A stretch of 64,000 nucleotides of DNA from Edaphobacter acidisoli. GTDB taxonomy: Bacteria; Acidobacteriota; Terriglobia; Terriglobales; Acidobacteriaceae. Every line of letters starts with the position of its first letter. The stretch's first letter is position 1. The translations under genes were made by a program, and so were the position numbers. The stretch is taken from NCBI RefSeq assembly GCF_014642855.1, contig NZ_BMJB01000001.1, positions 62,001 to 126,000 of the forward strand. Reading direction: 5' to 3'. Under the pieces are notes generated by a model that saw nothing but the letters and a program-made list of their open reading frames with translations, was not told the origin of the DNA and did no database searches. This document shows, in pieces, positions 45,529-54,631 of the stretch.

Positions 45529-45624
45529 CCCATGAGGTCAATCCAATGAATGCTCGCAAAATCGAAGTCCAGACCTAAGCTAAATGGATGGAAGACTTTG
45601 CGCAAAAAAGTCAGGGGGAGGGGG

Positions 45625-47379
45625 TCACGGAATGTAGTACCGGAAGCTGGTGTACACCATATTATTCGTCGCCGTCGGAGCGCCCCCGAGCCCAGTCCAC
45701 CCGGTCCGCGTCAGGTAGCTGTAAGCCAGCCCGTACTGAAGCCGTCCCGCCGGCCCGCTGTACGCCCGATACACCCAACCCACCGACCCCTGAGCGATGT
45801 CCCGCGTCGCCCCCAGGCAGGTCCCGCTCCCCGGAGCGTAACCCGACCCCGAAGTCGGCGGCGGCTCAACCTCGCACCCGGTATTATTCCCCGTCGGCGG
45901 AGCGTACCCCACCAGCACCCCAGCCCCATTCCGGTAGACCGTCCGCTGCACGTACTCCGTCCCCCCATACCCAAAGAACTCCAGCTTCTTCGTCGCGTTG
46001 AACTCCACCGAGAGCAACCCCTGGGCATTCCGCAGCGGAGCGAGCGTCCCGTCCGGCCGCACGGTAACGTCCGGCAGCAGCGACGCCCCGTATCGCCCCG
46101 TCCCATCCCCGCCCACCAGGTGGAGCCCCACGCTCAACCGGCTGGCGACCGGGAACCGGGCATTCGCCACGAACCCTCCTCCAACCCGCGTATCGTTCGC
46201 CGCCGCCGCCCCGCCTCCCGGGTAGTACCGGTCGCGGAAGAACCGCACGACGCCGCCCAGCTCGTAGTGTCCGTACCCCGGATCGAACGCCGCCTTCACC
46301 AGCACGTCCGGCGAGGCCTGGTCGGTGTAGTTCGCCGTCGGGTTGTTCAACCCGCCACCGGCGCCCGCACTCCCAAAGAAGAAGTTCGACGGAGCGTTCG
46401 ACGCGCTGAACTGGTACTGGGAGTTCTCAAGCGCCGCCGCCAGCGTGAGCCGCGGCGTCACAGCATCCTGCACCCGAAACCCAGTCTGCCGGATGTAGCT
46501 ATCTCCCACGTGCAGGTTCGCGTCGAAGAAGAGCGGGGCCACCTCCGTCCCCGGATCGGTCGAGTGCCTGTTCTCCGTGAGCAGCGTCCACATCTGCCCC
46601 GCCGTCACCTTCACCCGCCCGAACGCCGCCTGCCCCCAGGCCTGCCGGATGCGCAGCGTGTAGCTGTTGCTCTGGAGGTTGTTCGAGGTCGTACCCGCCG
46701 AGAGGAAGTCCCCTTCGAGCATCGCATTCACCGAACCGAACGGGACCTTCCCGCTGAAATACGTCGAGAAGCGCGACTGCCGCGCCGTCGGGACCCACTC
46801 ACTGATGTGCGCCTCGCCCGATCCCATGTACGGAGTCGCATTGAAGTTGGTGTAGATGTCCGCATTCATCGCGCGCTGCCGCCAGACGCTCTCGCCCGCA
46901 AGGAAGCCGCCGGGCACAATCGTGACGCCCTTGTAGCGGAGCGCGACGGGATTCTCGACGCTGCGTTCGAGCTTCTCCTGCGCCTTCTGAGTCTGGCGGA
47001 TGCTGGTGGCTACGACCGCGTTGCTGGCTTGCAGGTCAGTGACTGACGCCACGAGCGCCTTCACCATGGAATCGTTCTGATGCACGTCGCCATTCACACG
47101 CTGCATCGTCGCTGTAGTCTTGTCCTCAGTTTCGTGGCTCGCCCTTTGCAGGGCGGCGATCTCGGCGTCCTTTGCCGCGAGCTGCGCCTTCAGGTCGTCG
47201 ATCTGACTTTGCAGGTCGTTACGCATCTCGCGCACCTGTGTCTCGATTGCCGAAATCTCCGCCTGGCTGTTCGCGTGTTTGGCGCGTGGTTTGTCGGCTT
47301 TCGGCGACTGTGCCGCAGCTGCAGTCACAACTGAGCAGATGGAAAGAACGGCTAAAGCTGCGCTAACGCGAATTGTCAT
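45625..47379 (-). CDS. Outer-membrane porin-like beta-barrel with N-terminal coiled coil
   Basis: 584 residues with a signal peptide (about 1-23). Residues about 38-85 form a coiled coil (AIETQVREMRNDLQSQIDDL and following), then a phosphate-selective-porin-like barrel starts with YKGVTIVPGGFLAGESVW. Alternating polar/hydrophobic strands continue to the end, which is TSFRYYIP with aromatic residues as in outer-membrane proteins. Probably a trimeric channel for anionic or sugar solutes. It is in the same orientation as the sulfolactate genes and 74 bases downstream of them, so it may serve uptake of the sulfonated substrate. Confidence 0.75.
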   Translation of the reverse strand: MTIRVSAALAVLSICSVVTAAAAQSPKADKPRAKHANSQAEISAIETQVREMRNDLQSQIDDLKAQLAAKDAEIAALQRASHETEDKTTATMQRVNGDVHQNDSMVKALVASVTDLQASNAVVATSIRQTQKAQEKLERSVENPVALRYKGVTIVPGGFLAGESVWRQRAMNADIYTNFNATPYMGSGEAHISEWVPTARQSRFSTYFSGKVPFGSVNAMLEGDFLSAGTTSNNLQSNSYTLRIRQAWGQAAFGRVKVTAGQMWTLLTENRHSTDPGTEVAPLFFDANLHVGDSYIRQTGFRVQDAVTPRLTLAAALENSQYQFSASNAPSNFFFGSAGAGGGLNNPTANYTDQASPDVLVKAAFDPGYGHYELGGVVRFFRDRYYPGGGAAAANDTRVGGGFVANARFPVASRLSVGLHLVGGDGTGRYGASLLPDVTVRPDGTLAPLRNAQGLLSVEFNATKKLEFFGYGGTEYVQRTVYRNGAGVLVGYAPPTGNNTGCEVEPPPTSGSGYAPGSGTCLGATRDIAQGSVGWVYRAYSGPAGRLQYGLAYSYLTRTGWTGLGGAPTATNNMVYTSFRYYIP

Positions 47380-47453
47380 GGACGTGTCCTTCGGCCGAAA
47401 TAGTGAGCGGCAACACTTCAGCTACAGAATTCCAGCTTGGAATCCCGTGCGAA

Positions 47454-48407
47454 CTAGACCTTGTTGACAGCGTTCTGCGCGGGCTTCCCGTCAAGCACAC
47501 GTGCGACATCCTCGCAGATCGCCTTCGTCACCCTGTCCTGTGCCTCATGCGTAAACGCAGCGATGTGCGGCGTCAGGATCAGATTAGGAAGCTGTTCCAA
47601 CTCGCTGAGCTTTGGCGGCTCTTTTGTTCGCACGTCTAGTGCTGCTCCTGCGATTTTTCCGGATTTGAGTGCACAGAGAAGATCGTCTTCAGCGACCACT
47701 TCACCGCGAGAGGTGTTGATGAAGGTAGCGGTTGGCTTCATTTTGGCGAAGCACTGTGCGTTGAGCAGGCCAAATGTCTGGGGAGTGGCTGGAAGATGGC
47801 AGGAGACTATATCGGCGCGCGCGAGCAGGTCGTCGAGCGGAACTAATTCAGCGTTTAACTCGCTGAGCAGAATGTTGTCCCGGCTGATGAATGGATCGTG
47901 CGCAAGAACCTTCATGCCGAATGCCTGAGCCCGCCGTGCCGTCAGGTAGCCAATCTTTCCCGCCCCGATGATGCCGATGGTTTTGCCGTAGAGTTCGTAG
48001 CCAAGGTAGCGGTGGCGATTCCAGTTGCCGGCCTTTGTATCCTGATTCGCGGCAGGAATCATGCGCGCGAGCGAGAGCATGAGGCCAAGGGCGATCTCCG
48101 CAACGCTGATGGCATTCTGATCGGGGGTGGACGCAATCAGGATGCCAGCCTTTGTCGCGGCGGCTATGTCCACGTTGTCGAGACCGGCTCCGGCACGACC
48201 AACAACAACAAGCTTTTTAGCTGCGGCGAGAAGATCAGCCGTCACCTGAGTCTGGTTGCGGACGATGAGTGCGCGGAAGTCCGGGACGAGCTTGTACAAG
48301 CCTTCAGAGTCCTTCCATACGTCGGGCAGGATTGTTGTGTCGAAACGTGAACACAGCGCATCCACGGCGGCGCCACGTATGTTTTCGGTAATCAGGATGT
48401 CTGGCAT
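47454..48407 (-). CDS. D-2-hydroxyacid dehydrogenase family, probable (S)-sulfolactate dehydrogenase (SlcC-like)
   Basis: 317 residues, PGDH/SerA-catalytic type without ACT domain. NAD site GIIGAGKIG (about 144-152), catalytic Arg in NTSRGEVV, Glu in TKEPP, and His in TPHIAAFTHEAQ. By itself it would be called phosphoglycerate dehydrogenase, but it is two bases downstream of the ComC-like gene and next to suyAB. In known sulfolactate degraders SlcC and ComC interconvert the two sulfolactate enantiomers through sulfopyruvate, feeding the R form to SuyAB. Last enzyme gene of the leftward operon. Confidence 0.75.
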   Translation of the reverse strand: MPDILITENIRGAAVDALCSRFDTTILPDVWKDSEGLYKLVPDFRALIVRNQTQVTADLLAAAKKLVVVGRAGAGLDNVDIAAATKAGILIASTPDQNAISVAEIALGLMLSLARMIPAANQDTKAGNWNRHRYLGYELYGKTIGIIGAGKIGYLTARRAQAFGMKVLAHDPFISRDNILLSELNAELVPLDDLLARADIVSCHLPATPQTFGLLNAQCFAKMKPTATFINTSRGEVVAEDDLLCALKSGKIAGAALDVRTKEPPKLSELEQLPNLILTPHIAAFTHEAQDRVTKAICEDVARVLDGKPAQNAVNKV

Positions 48408-48409
48408 GG

Positions 48410-49468
48410 TTAGGCGTTCACCTCAATGCAATCGAGTGGAACATTCAAACGTGAGCACCATTGTTGAAGCTCAGCGAGCGTTTCTTGAGAGACGCTAATC
48501 CCCTGGATCTCGTTCACGAGCGCATTTCGCGCGGAGCGTTCGCCGGGAACAAGTATCTCGTCAACGCCGGGGCGCTTTGCGCTTGCTTTGATGCGGTCGA
48601 TCATGTCGTCGATGCGGCTGCAGAACTCATCAGGGTCGAGAAACGCAGCGATATTCAGCAGGCAGAAGAAGTGTCCGACGTCCTGCTTACGGTCCATGTT
48701 TTTGTACATCGAGCCAATGTCGGCCCCAATGGCTGCGCCTGAGAGAACGCTGCTGAAGATTTCAACCATCAAGGCGAGTGCGTAGCCCTTGTGGCCTGCC
48801 ATGGTGAGCACAGTGCCGAGCAACGCTTCCTGCGCGTCGGTCGTGGGATTGCCGTGACGGTCGAGCGCCCAGCCTTCGGGAATGGCCTGCTTTTTTTTCT
48901 GCGCCGCGATGATGTTTCCGCGCGCAATGATGGACGTTGCAAGGTCGATTTTGATGTGGAAGCCTTTGCCTGTGGGGAAGGAGGCTGCGATTGGATTTGT
49001 GCCGAAGAAGGCCTGATAGCCACCCTCGGGAGACATGGCCGGCTCGCAATTGGTCATTGCAAGCAGGACCATGCCTTCATTTGCAGCTCGGTTGCAGTAG
49101 TACGAGAGTGCGCCGAAGTGTTGCGAGTTGCGGATGGTTGCGGCGGCGACTCCATTTGCGCGCGCAAGCGGCAGCAGCAGGCCAAGCGCTTTGACGGCCT
49201 GCACCTGCCCCAGGCCGTTGCCTGCGTCGAGCGCGAGGACGCTACCGCTGTCGCGCTCGATGCTTAGCGTTGCCTTCGGTGCAATCAGCCCCTTCGTCAT
49301 TCTTTGAAGGTAGATATTCAGCCGCGATATGCCGTGGGTTGAGGTGCCTTGCAGATCGGCATCGACAAGCGCGTCGGCCAATATCTCCGCGTCGCCTGAA
49401 GGTACGCCGACTGCCGTGGCGAGTCTTGCGGCCAGGCTTCGCATCTGTTGTGGCTGAAACTTCTTCAT
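48410..49468 (-). CDS. Ldh2-family dehydrogenase, probable sulfolactate dehydrogenase (ComC-like)
   Basis: 352 residues, malate/L-lactate dehydrogenase (LDH2/MDG) family with NAD(P). Marks: ADLQGTSTHGISRL (catalytic His at about 45), RNSQHFGALSYYCNRA, MTNCEPAMSPEGGYQAFFGTNPIA, AMAGHKGYALALMVEI-like block. Could reduce sulfopyruvate to (R)-sulfolactate as described for ComC, with SlcC doing the opposite enantiomer. Alternative substrates in this family are malate, lactate and ureidoglycolate; the SuyAB context makes sulfolactate the best guess. Confidence 0.78.
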   Translation of the reverse strand: MKKFQPQQMRSLAARLATAVGVPSGDAEILADALVDADLQGTSTHGISRLNIYLQRMTKGLIAPKATLSIERDSGSVLALDAGNGLGQVQAVKALGLLLPLARANGVAAATIRNSQHFGALSYYCNRAANEGMVLLAMTNCEPAMSPEGGYQAFFGTNPIAASFPTGKGFHIKIDLATSIIARGNIIAAQKKKQAIPEGWALDRHGNPTTDAQEALLGTVLTMAGHKGYALALMVEIFSSVLSGAAIGADIGSMYKNMDRKQDVGHFFCLLNIAAFLDPDEFCSRIDDMIDRIKASAKRPGVDEILVPGERSARNALVNEIQGISVSQETLAELQQWCSRLNVPLDCIEVNA

Positions 49469-49505
49469 GGGACTGATTGCCTCGAAGGTTGTGTTTACGC
49501 CGTTT

Positions 49506-50669
49506 TCAGGCGCTTCTGTAAAGCTTGGTCATCACGAACTCGCGATGTCCAAGCGCCTCTGCTGCGGTAAGGCGGCCGTTGGCAGTGCGCACGATCATGT
49601 CGAGCAGCGCATCACCTGCCTGGTCGAGGGTCATCTCGCCTTGCAGGATAGGAGAGACATCGAGATCGATGTGCTCCTTCATCGTTGCGACCGTCTTGGG
49701 GTTGCCGGAGAGCTTGATGACCGGCTCGATGGGGTTGCCGATGACGTTACCCTGACCAGTGGGGAAGAGATGAACGACCGCTCCAGATGCAGCCCAGAGT
49801 GTGACTGCCTCGGCCGCGGCGCTGGACGTGTCCATAAACCAAAGGCCGGGTTTGGTGGGAGCAACGGCGGGGAGCAGGCAGCCAACAAACTTGGTGTGCT
49901 TGCCAAGCTTCTCGACATTGCCGAGCGCCTTCTCCTCGATGGTCGTCAGGCCACCGGCGATGTTGCCTTTGGTCGGCTGCGATTCGGAGAGGTCGTTTGT
50001 CTTCTGGTCAAAGACGAGTTTGGTGTAGTCGTTGAAGGCTGCGAAGAAATCTTTGCGGACCTGCTCATCGGCGGCTTTACTGGCGACGATGTGTTCTGCG
50101 CCTGTCAGCTCGCTGGTTTCGCCGAATGAAGCTGTCCCGCCGTCAGCGCAGTGCTTGTCGATGACGTTTCCGACGGTTGGGCAGCTTGCAAGGCCAGTGG
50201 TGGTGTCGGATTCGCCACACTTCACACTGATATATAGCTCATTCAAGTCGCACTCGGCGCGTTGCAGTTCGCTCGCCCATTGAACGTACTCCTTTGCCTT
50301 ATACGAGGCTTCGGCGATGGTGCGGATGTCGCCTTTTCCTTCGATCGAGAACCCCGTGACGGGCTTTCCCGTCTTGGCAATGCCGTCAACGATACGCTGC
50401 GTCCAACCGTGCTCGATGCCGATGACGACAACCGCGGCGACGTTCGGGTTGCTTCCGGTGCCGATCATCGTGCGGAAGTGCAGATCCAGGTCTTCGCCGA
50501 ACTGCAGTCTGCCGTAAGAGTGAGGCAGTGCAAGCGTTCCCTTGATGTTGTTGGCAACCGCCTCGCAGGCCGCGTTGGAGATATCGTCGACAGGAAGGAT
50601 GACGACGTGATTGCGCACGCCGACTCGCCCGTTTTCGCGTCTGTAGCCAAGAACTTTTCGCTTCGCCAT
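49506..50669 (-). CDS. suyB: (2R)-sulfolactate sulfo-lyase, subunit beta
   Basis: 387 residues from ATG 50669; the frame also has a GTG at 50681 inside suyA, but AAGAGGTGG lies correctly for 50669 and SuyB proteins begin with a [14 protein letters not shown] stretch as here. UxaA C-terminal-domain enzyme with [80 protein letters not shown] and the ending [17 protein letters not shown]. With SuyA it splits (R)-sulfolactate into pyruvate and sulfite. Automatic naming would be altronate dehydratase; sequence detail and neighbours argue for SuyB. Two bases after suyA. Confidence 0.88.
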   Translation of the reverse strand: MAKRKVLGYRRENGRVGVRNHVVILPVDDISNAACEAVANNIKGTLALPHSYGRLQFGEDLDLHFRTMIGTGSNPNVAAVVVIGIEHGWTQRIVDGIAKTGKPVTGFSIEGKGDIRTIAEASYKAKEYVQWASELQRAECDLNELYISVKCGESDTTTGLASCPTVGNVIDKHCADGGTASFGETSELTGAEHIVASKAADEQVRKDFFAAFNDYTKLVFDQKTNDLSESQPTKGNIAGGLTTIEEKALGNVEKLGKHTKFVGCLLPAVAPTKPGLWFMDTSSAAAEAVTLWAASGAVVHLFPTGQGNVIGNPIEPVIKLSGNPKTVATMKEHIDLDVSPILQGEMTLDQAGDALLDMIVRTANGRLTAAEALGHREFVMTKLYRSA

Positions 50670-50671
50670 GT

Positions 50672-50953
50672 CTATGCCCACCTCTTCGTCTTGAGATTGT
50701 GTGTGTGAACGTGCTGCCCGGCTTTGATTGGCTGGACGACCTTGCCGATGTCACAGCCGTATTTGGTCACGGTGTCGCCGATGGCGAAATCCTTGAGCGC
50801 AAGCTTGTGGCCCAGCGGAATGTTTTCCGCCACGTGTGCCTTCAGAGGCTCGTTGTTGGCCAGGTTTCTGCCGGTGCAGTCTGCGCCTGCGGTAATGTCC
50901 ACGACGGCCACGCCGACGTTGTCCGCCGAGTCATGGGTTAGAAAGTGAATCAT
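50672..50953 (-). CDS. suyA: (2R)-sulfolactate sulfo-lyase, subunit alpha
   Basis: 93 residues from ATG 50953, with AAGGAG eight bases upstream; the longer frame from 50995 lacks a site. A stand-alone SAF domain: [56 protein letters not shown]. Length and the [12 protein letters not shown] ending are those of SuyA. Together with SuyB forms the desulfonating enzyme of sulfolactate, in the cytoplasm. In UxaA the same domain is fused to the catalytic one. Confidence 0.88.
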   Translation of the reverse strand: MIHFLTHDSADNVGVAVVDITAGADCTGRNLANNEPLKAHVAENIPLGHKLALKDFAIGDTVTKYGCDIGKVVQPIKAGQHVHTHNLKTKRWA

Positions 50954-50994
50954 CTGTGTGTTCTCCTTGTTGTGTGCGGCGCTGACGGCAAACA

Positions 50995-52437
50995 TCAGAC
51001 ACCGCCGATGGATACATGTTTCGTTTCCAAAAATGCTTCGAGGCCCTCGGACCCGAGCTCGCGCCCCCAGCCGCTTTGCTTCACGCCACCGAAGGGGCTC
51101 TGACTGGTGGAAGGAGCGCCGTCATTGATGCCGAGTGTTCCGGCTTCGATCTGTTCGCTGAGGCGGAAGATGCGGCCAATGTCGCGCGTCATCGCATAAG
51201 CACTCAGGCCGTAGCAGCTATCGTTTGCGCGACGGATGGCCTCTTCTTCCGTGTCAAAACTGGCGATAGGAGCGATGGGAGCGAAGGTTTCTTCCGACAT
51301 GCACTCTGCGTCGTCGGTAACGCCGTTGAGCACAGTGGGCGCAAGAAAGAACCCTGAAGAATCTTTGAGGCGATGCCCGCCCGTAACCACACGCGCACCT
51401 TTCTGTACTGCATCTTCGATCTGGCCCAGGGCCATGTCGAGCGCGGACTGGTTGACGACCGGGCCGACGTCCATGCCGGGCTCCAATCCTGGTCCGGTCT
51501 TCAAGCGGTTAGTAGCTGCGACGAACCGGTCGACAAATTCTTTGTGGATGGTCTTCTGGACGTAGATGCGATTTGCCGCGATGCAGGACTGGCCGGTGTT
51601 GCGGAACTTGGCGATGATGGTCTGCTCGATTGCGCGGTCGAGATCGCAGTCGTCGAAGACGAGGACAGGAGCGAGCCCGCCGAGTTCGAGCGAGAGAGGC
51701 TTGATGGCTGCGGCTGCTCCGCGTATCAGCTCCTGGCCAACCTGGGTGGAACCGGTGAAGCTGATCTTCCTGCAGATGGGATTGGTAAGAAACTCCCGCG
51801 AGATCATTGCTGCATTGCCGATGGCAAGCTGAAAGACTCCGGCGGGAACTCCAGCAGCCTCCATGCACTCTGCCAACGCCACAGCACACAAGGGTGTCTG
51901 CGTCGCCGGTTTGAGAATGACAGTGCAGCCTGCCGCCAGAGCAGGAGCAACCTTGCGAACAGATAGGACAAGAGGGAAGTTCCACGGAGCAATTGCTCCG
52001 ACGGTGCCGATGGGGGTCTTCACCACGAGATGGCGCTTGCCGTTCACCTGATGTGGGATGGTTCGGCCATAGACGCGGCGGGCTTCTTCGGCGAACCATT
52101 GAAGATGATCAATCGACATCGCCACTTCGCCTTCGCTTTGGGCCAGTGGCTTGCCGTTTTCGAGGGTGATTGTGCGGGCGATCTCGCTCTTACGGCGGAG
52201 CAACTCATCGGCAACACGGTGCAGAAGAGCTCCGCGGTCTTTGGCTGTCATTGCACGCCAGGCCGGCAGCGCGGCTTCGGCGGCGTTCAAGGCGCCCTTC
52301 AACTGGCCATTGTTGATTCTGGAGACACGCGCAAAGGCCTCGGCGGTTGCTGGGTTGACAACTTCGAAGGTGTCTTCCGTACTTACCCATTTGCCGTCAA
52401 GGTAAGAGCCGTACGATTTCACTGGGCGATCTTCCAC
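50995..52437 (-). CDS. Aldehyde dehydrogenase, probable sulfolactaldehyde dehydrogenase
   Basis: 480 residues from GTG 52437 with AGAGG upstream. NAD(P)-dependent ALDH of the succinate-semialdehyde type: APWNFPL (about 150-156), GSTQVGQELIRGAAAAIK, catalytic Glu251 in LELGG and Cys285 in TGQSC, and late EETFAPIAPI. In sulfoglycolysis, sulfolactaldehyde is oxidised to (S)-sulfolactate by SSADH-like enzymes, and the next genes desulfonate sulfolactate, so that role is likely; plain semialdehyde oxidation is the alternative. Located 31 bases after the GntR stop and 41 bases before suyA. Confidence 0.82.
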   Translation of the reverse strand: MEDRPVKSYGSYLDGKWVSTEDTFEVVNPATAEAFARVSRINNGQLKGALNAAEAALPAWRAMTAKDRGALLHRVADELLRRKSEIARTITLENGKPLAQSEGEVAMSIDHLQWFAEEARRVYGRTIPHQVNGKRHLVVKTPIGTVGAIAPWNFPLVLSVRKVAPALAAGCTVILKPATQTPLCAVALAECMEAAGVPAGVFQLAIGNAAMISREFLTNPICRKISFTGSTQVGQELIRGAAAAIKPLSLELGGLAPVLVFDDCDLDRAIEQTIIAKFRNTGQSCIAANRIYVQKTIHKEFVDRFVAATNRLKTGPGLEPGMDVGPVVNQSALDMALGQIEDAVQKGARVVTGGHRLKDSSGFFLAPTVLNGVTDDAECMSEETFAPIAPIASFDTEEEAIRRANDSCYGLSAYAMTRDIGRIFRLSEQIEAGTLGINDGAPSTSQSPFGGVKQSGWGRELGSEGLEAFLETKHVSIGGV

Positions 52438-52467
52438 GTTGTCCTCTGTGCAAACTCTTTGCGTAAA

Positions 52468-53124
52468 CTATCCAACCCACTTGGGAACGAACTTGCCATG
52501 CGCCGCCTGGTTTTCGATCATCTCTCTTGCTCCGATGACATGGTGGCGCGCCTGCCGTTCAGCCTCGTCCGCAAAGTTGTGTTCGATGGCCTCGATGATG
52601 CGCAGGTGCTCCGCATGAATGACGGAGGGGTCGCGGTAGGCGCGTACGGCCATGCCAAGAACACGGTATGTCTGTGAGAGGCGAATCAGCGTGCCGTTTT
52701 GCGAAAGCTCCGTGATGTGCAGATGGAAATTGCGGTCAAGCGATGCTGTTTCGGTGTCCTTCTTTTCCTGGGAAAGCTTGTAGATTTTGTCAGCCATCGT
52801 GCGCAGCTCCGCGATGTCGGATCGGCCTGCGTGGCGACAGGCAAGACGTGCGGCAAGTCCTTCCATGACCTCGCGAACGAGGTAGGCTTCGCAGATGCGC
52901 GGTGCGTCCAGGTTGTCAACAAACACGCCAAGATGGTCGATGGATTCGACGAGACCCAGCCATTGCAATTCGAGCAACGATTCACGGACTGTACCTTGCG
53001 CTACGCCAAGCTCGCGAGCCAGGCTCTGTTGACTCAGGCGTTCTCCGGGTTTACTTTCGCCGGAGAGAATCCTTCGTTGAATCTCTTCCCGTACATCATG
53101 TCGTGCTACGCGAGTCTTCACCAT
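52468..53124 (-). CDS. GntR-family transcriptional regulator (FCD domain)
   Basis: 218 residues from ATG 53124, five bases after AGAGG; an earlier in-frame start has no site. N-terminal winged HTH (about 6-70: REEIQRRILSGESKPGERLS, LARELGVAQGTVRESLLELQ) and a C-terminal all-helical FCD domain with metal/ligand-site histidines (HLHITELSQNGTL and an AEHLRIIEAIEH block). Probably regulates the sulfolactate genes directly downstream; ligand may be a sulfonated intermediate. First gene after the isomerase, with a 126-base gap that could hold a promoter. Confidence 0.87.
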   Translation of the reverse strand: MVKTRVARHDVREEIQRRILSGESKPGERLSQQSLARELGVAQGTVRESLLELQWLGLVESIDHLGVFVDNLDAPRICEAYLVREVMEGLAARLACRHAGRSDIAELRTMADKIYKLSQEKKDTETASLDRNFHLHITELSQNGTLIRLSQTYRVLGMAVRAYRDPSVIHAEHLRIIEAIEHNFADEAERQARHHVIGAREMIENQAAHGKFVPKWVG

Positions 53125-53186
53125 ATGTGCCTCTTGGATTGAAATGTTGAGCACTAACTTCATTGGAACCTGCTCTACTCGCTAAA

Positions 53187-53200
53187 GATAAAAGATTGCA
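53187..53200 (-). promoter_or_regulatory. Partial copy of the island-3 operator upstream of the GntR gene
   Basis: Read leftward the segment is TGCAATCTTTTATC, matching only the first half of the motif found at 55884-55906 and 60437-60459. About 65 bases upstream of the GntR start. Weak. Confidence 0.3.
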
Positions 53201-53250
53201 ACCTATCAGGCAAGACGCACGACTCGACCAATTCAAACAATAACAGCAAC

Positions 53251-54627
53251 TTACAAATGCCAATCCAGACTGAGTAACCGGGCTAACCGGCGCAGGGTCT
53301 CTGCATGCCGTCCATAGTGCAGAAGAACATGATGCGGCAGGCCGGCGTGAATCAGCCGATCAAACCGCTGGGGCACATGCCCGCCGTCGACTTCGACCAA
53401 TAGGGTGTTGCCTGAAACGCTGCGCTTTGACGGAATTGCGCGGCCTTCGAACGCAGTCATGTGGTAGCGGTTGTCGCAACGCCAAAGCCGCGAGATGGTC
53501 ACAGGCTGGTCCTTTTGCAGGCTGCCATCCACCACCATGGGTTTGGCGATGTTGAAGTGTTCGCCCAGCGTGGGGCCATCTTCACTTCCGATGGCATTGC
53601 ACATATCGAGCGGCGCCATGCCGGGATGCCAGAAGAAGATGGTGGAAGCATCGTGCTCGAGCCAGTCGGTGAGAAAGCCTGGGCCGATGCCGAGGAACTT
53701 TCCGATGAGACTCGAGATGGCCCCATCGACGTCACCTTCGATCGAGACGGCAGCGCCTTCCGCACCCAGGCGCGAGACCGCGAAGTATGGCCACTGTCCA
53801 ACCATGTTGGGCAGCTCGGGCCAGCACTGGAGCGAGAGCGCGTCGAGCCCTGTCTCGTTCATCAGCTCCTTCATCGAGACATAGAAGCGTGAGTTGACGC
53901 CGAGCAGGGAATCGGCGGCAGGCTTCTTCGAGGTAGTATCCACCAGATGCATCTTGTGAACTTCGGCGAGATCGCGTTCGATGGCTTCTGCCGGCACATT
54001 GTTGACGCGCTCGATGAACTGCGGGAGGCTCAGCGACTGCATCTGCATGCCGAAAGCCTGGCGGATGAGAAAGGTGTCGGCCGCGAGGTCGATAAATCCA
54101 GGAACATGCGTGCCCACGACGCCGAGTTTAGCTCGTTGCAGCCGCTTAACGGTACTGACAAGAGCGATTGCTCGCAGCAGGTCGCTGTGTACGGTATCAG
54201 GATCGCCGTAGACAAACTCAAATGGCTGGTGAGCCTGGCGGTAGAGTGATGCCCAAAGATGCTGTCCCACGAGTGAGCAAGAGCTCACCTTGCCGTCGCC
54301 TGGGCGCTCTGGCGTAGCCCACAGGATGACTGGGCCCGACCAACGCTGGCTGATAGTAAGCGCAAATTGGCCATCGGTCAGTGACGGTTGAATGACGATC
54401 AGCGCCTGGCATTTGGTGTTTTCGATCTCGTCCATCGCTGTGTGGATCGACTCGTCATCCAGTACAGGCGCGGCTGCACCGTGGCAGGAGAAGCCGAGCT
54501 CCTTCAGCGTGGCGAGCACGCGCTCGCGAATGGTCTTGTTCCACTCCTGGTCGAACCCAGGACGCTTGCGCCCGAAGATGAGGACTCCGATGTTCCTGGT
54601 CGCATCGTTTGTGATTGCCGTTGACAT
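53251..54627 (-). CDS. L-fucose-isomerase-like protein, candidate sulfoquinovose isomerase
   Basis: 458 residues from ATG 54627 (four bases after the kinase stop). L-fucose/L-arabinose isomerase superfamily: N-terminal IGVLIFGRKRPGF, ALIVIQPSLTDGQFA, SGPVILWATPERPG, then LQCWPELPNMVGQWPYFA, FLGIGPGFLTDWLEHD, FFWHPGMAPLDM and a C-terminal GHVPQRFDRLIHAGLPHHV. The His in FFWHPG corresponds to the metal-ligand region. As I recall, such isomerases convert sulfoquinovose to 6-deoxy-6-sulfofructose in some sulfoglycolytic bacteria. It is coupled to the PFK-family kinase upstream, as expected for a sulfo-EMP-like route. Confidence 0.75.
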   Translation of the reverse strand: MSTAITNDATRNIGVLIFGRKRPGFDQEWNKTIRERVLATLKELGFSCHGAAAPVLDDESIHTAMDEIENTKCQALIVIQPSLTDGQFALTISQRWSGPVILWATPERPGDGKVSSCSLVGQHLWASLYRQAHQPFEFVYGDPDTVHSDLLRAIALVSTVKRLQRAKLGVVGTHVPGFIDLAADTFLIRQAFGMQMQSLSLPQFIERVNNVPAEAIERDLAEVHKMHLVDTTSKKPAADSLLGVNSRFYVSMKELMNETGLDALSLQCWPELPNMVGQWPYFAVSRLGAEGAAVSIEGDVDGAISSLIGKFLGIGPGFLTDWLEHDASTIFFWHPGMAPLDMCNAIGSEDGPTLGEHFNIAKPMVVDGSLQKDQPVTISRLWRCDNRYHMTAFEGRAIPSKRSVSGNTLLVEVDGGHVPQRFDRLIHAGLPHHVLLHYGRHAETLRRLARLLSLDWHL

Positions 54628-54631
54628 CTCT

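Larger units (their letters stand above)
44615..45624. other. Gene-free 1 kb region with repeats and palindromes
   Basis: Between sucA and the porin stop. Contents in order: second copy of the sucA tail, REP-like copies 2 and 3, hairpins with the pattern GGCT-TC-AGCC (45150-45169 and 45305-45324), CCTGGGGC-GTGA-GCCCCAGG (45043-45062), the widespread-looking CCCTGAGCAAAGTCGAAGGG at 45203-45222, and a strong terminator at 45501-45528. Short open frames (for example about 44825-45208) read through these repeats and are not believable genes. Confidence 0.7.

Noticed and set aside
49506..50669. Altronate dehydratase as name for the 387-residue protein
   Set aside because: The separate SAF subunit, end motifs and the neighbours SlcC-like and ComC-like fit SuyB better.
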